Shown one piece after another: positions 4,513 to 5,301 of a stretch of 5,301 bases of DNA. A program made the translations under genes and the position numbers. The stretch is from CAZILN01 sp964540005 (GTDB taxonomy: Bacteria; Bacteroidota; Bacteroidia; Bacteroidales; SM23-62). Location of the stretch: positions 1-5,301 of the forward strand of contig CAZILN010000016.1 in the NCBI GenBank assembly GCA_964540005.1. The letters are read 5' to 3'. Numbering within the stretch: the first letter of the stretch is position 1; each line of letters starts with the position of its first letter. Below the pieces are notes generated by a model. That model saw only the letters and a list, made by a program, of their open reading frames with translations. It was not told the DNA's origin and made no database searches.

Positions 4513-5301
4513 ATGAACATTCATACATATAAGCGCGTGAAAACGGAGCAACTCAATAAGCAGGCAACAGACCTGTTGTGTCAGCTAATCCGGACACCTT
4601 CCCTGAGCAGGGAAGAGGGTGCTGTGGCTGATATCGTTGAGGGATTCCTGAAAATCAATGGGCTTGAATCCGGAAGGAAGCATAATAATGTATGGGCAAG
4701 AATTAATTCGGGACCTGATCTTCCGGTAATCCTGCTGAATTCTCACCTGGATACGGTTAAAGCCGTGGAAGGATGGTCTATGGATCCTTTTGTGGCAACT
4801 TTTAAGGATGATTGCATCTACGGATTGGGCAGTAATGATGCGGGTGCATCACTGGCAGCATTGATGGCATGCTTTATATACCTATCCGGTCAGAAGGATC
4901 TTCCGTACAACCTGGTATTTGCAGCCAGCGCGGAGGAAGAGATATCCGGTACAAATGGCATCGGCAGTATACTGAATGATCTTGGTCACATAGATCTTGC
5001 CATTGTAGGTGAGCCAACAGGGATGAGAATGGCAGTTGCCGAAAAGGGATTAATGGTCATTGATTGTAAAACCACCGGGAAATCCTCACATGTAAGCCAT
5101 GGCGTTGATAACAATGCCATATACAATGCCATGAAAGATATTGAATGGATCAGAAATTACCGCTTCGAAAAAGAATCGGAGCAACTCGGATCCGTCCAGA
5201 TGCAGGTTACATTAATACATGCAGGTTACCAGCATAATATTGTTCCGGATCGTTGCAGCTTCGTATTGGATGTCAGGAGCAATGAATTGTATTCGAACAG
5301 G
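4513..5301 (+). CDS. argE: M20-family metallo-deacylase, ArgE/DapE type (runs off right edge)
   Basis: The frame gives 263 codons from ATG at 4513 with no stop; relatives have about 350-400 residues, so the C-terminal part is missing. M20 enzymes of this type use one or two zinc ions to hydrolyse N-acyl amino acids. Expected ligands are visible: H78 in NSHLDT (76-81), the bridging D109 in GSNDAG (106-111), the catalytic E141 and ligand E142 in SAEEE (139-143), and E167 in GEPT (166-169). The insert (dimerisation) domain begins near 180 with GKSSHVSHG (189-197), and HNIVPDRCSFVLDVRSNE (241-258) is a strong family block. The last zinc histidine would lie beyond the edge. In this operon it probably deacylates N-acetylornithine or N-acetylcitrulline (or succinyl forms); DapE is a less likely alternative given the neighbours. 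AAGG close to the ATG is a poor ribosome site. The symbol reflects context, not proven substrate. Confidence 0.88.
   Translation, partial: MNIHTYKRVKTEQLNKQATDLLCQLIRTPSLSREEGAVADIVEGFLKINGLESGRKHNNVWARINSGPDLPVILLNSHLDTVKAVEGWSMDPFVATFKDDCIYGLGSNDAGASLAALMACFIYLSGQKDLPYNLVFAASAEEEISGTNGIGSILNDLGHIDLAIVGEPTGMRMAVAEKGLMVIDCKTTGKSSHVSHGVDNNAIYNAMKDIEWIRNYRFEKESEQLGSVQMQVTLIHAGYQHNIVPDRCSFVLDVRSNELYSNR

Noticed and set aside
1433..4551. Several minus-strand open frames of 60-109 codons inside argR, the GNAT gene, argG, proC and the start of the M20 gene
   Set aside because: Each is antisense to a well-supported gene and has low-complexity or unrecognisable product sequence.
1345..5301. Reading the operon as a new defence or mobile system
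   Set aside because: All genes are recognisable amino-acid biosynthesis or regulatory families with conserved motifs, and no integrase, transposase, toxin-antitoxin or nuclease signature is present.

Overview
The window is a piece of an arginine biosynthesis locus, most likely from a member of the Bacteroidota. Three things point there: the protein subfamilies (a GNAT protein followed by an ArgG of the 'GSTGAGNDQVRFD' type and a ProC with a 'TPRGCTIAGLNEME' signature), the mostly weak or missing Shine-Dalgarno sequences, and promoter-like sites close to the Bacteroidota consensus TAnnTTTG. These are family resemblances recalled from memory, not search results. Every reading frame is intact and no mobile element, CRISPR array, tRNA or rRNA was seen.

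Layout: bases 1-1225 hold the N-terminal 408 codons of carB on the minus strand (large subunit of carbamoyl-phosphate synthetase), cut by the left edge. Bases 1226-1344 are a divergent 119-bp control region. It contains two ARG-box-like palindromes exactly 21 bp apart, an argR promoter candidate that they overlap, a perfect TAnnTTTG match facing carB, and a perfect 12-bp palindrome at the predicted carB start of transcription. On the plus strand follow argR (1345-1812), a GNAT acyltransferase (1836-2471), argG (2475-3644), proC (3650-4456) and an M20 metallo-deacylase of the ArgE/DapE family (4513 to the right edge, 263 codons seen). The gaps are 23, 3, 5 and 56 bp, so this looks like one operon.

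How the genes fit together: ArgR senses arginine and probably controls its own operon, and perhaps carB. The GNAT protein is a good candidate for the first, N-acylating step on glutamate. The M20 enzyme would remove the acyl group from ornithine or citrulline. CarB supplies carbamoyl phosphate, and ArgG joins citrulline to aspartate. ProC makes proline from pyrroline-5-carboxylate, which can arise from a deacylated arginine-pathway intermediate. argB, argC, argD, the transcarbamylase, argH and carA are not in the window and may lie beyond its edges.

No wholly new system is evident. The points most worth checking are the GNAT protein with its unusual C-terminal cysteine cluster, the CAD-like (eukaryote-like) character of CarB, the tandem ArgR operators, the palindrome at carB, and the overlapping hairpins between proC and the M20 gene.
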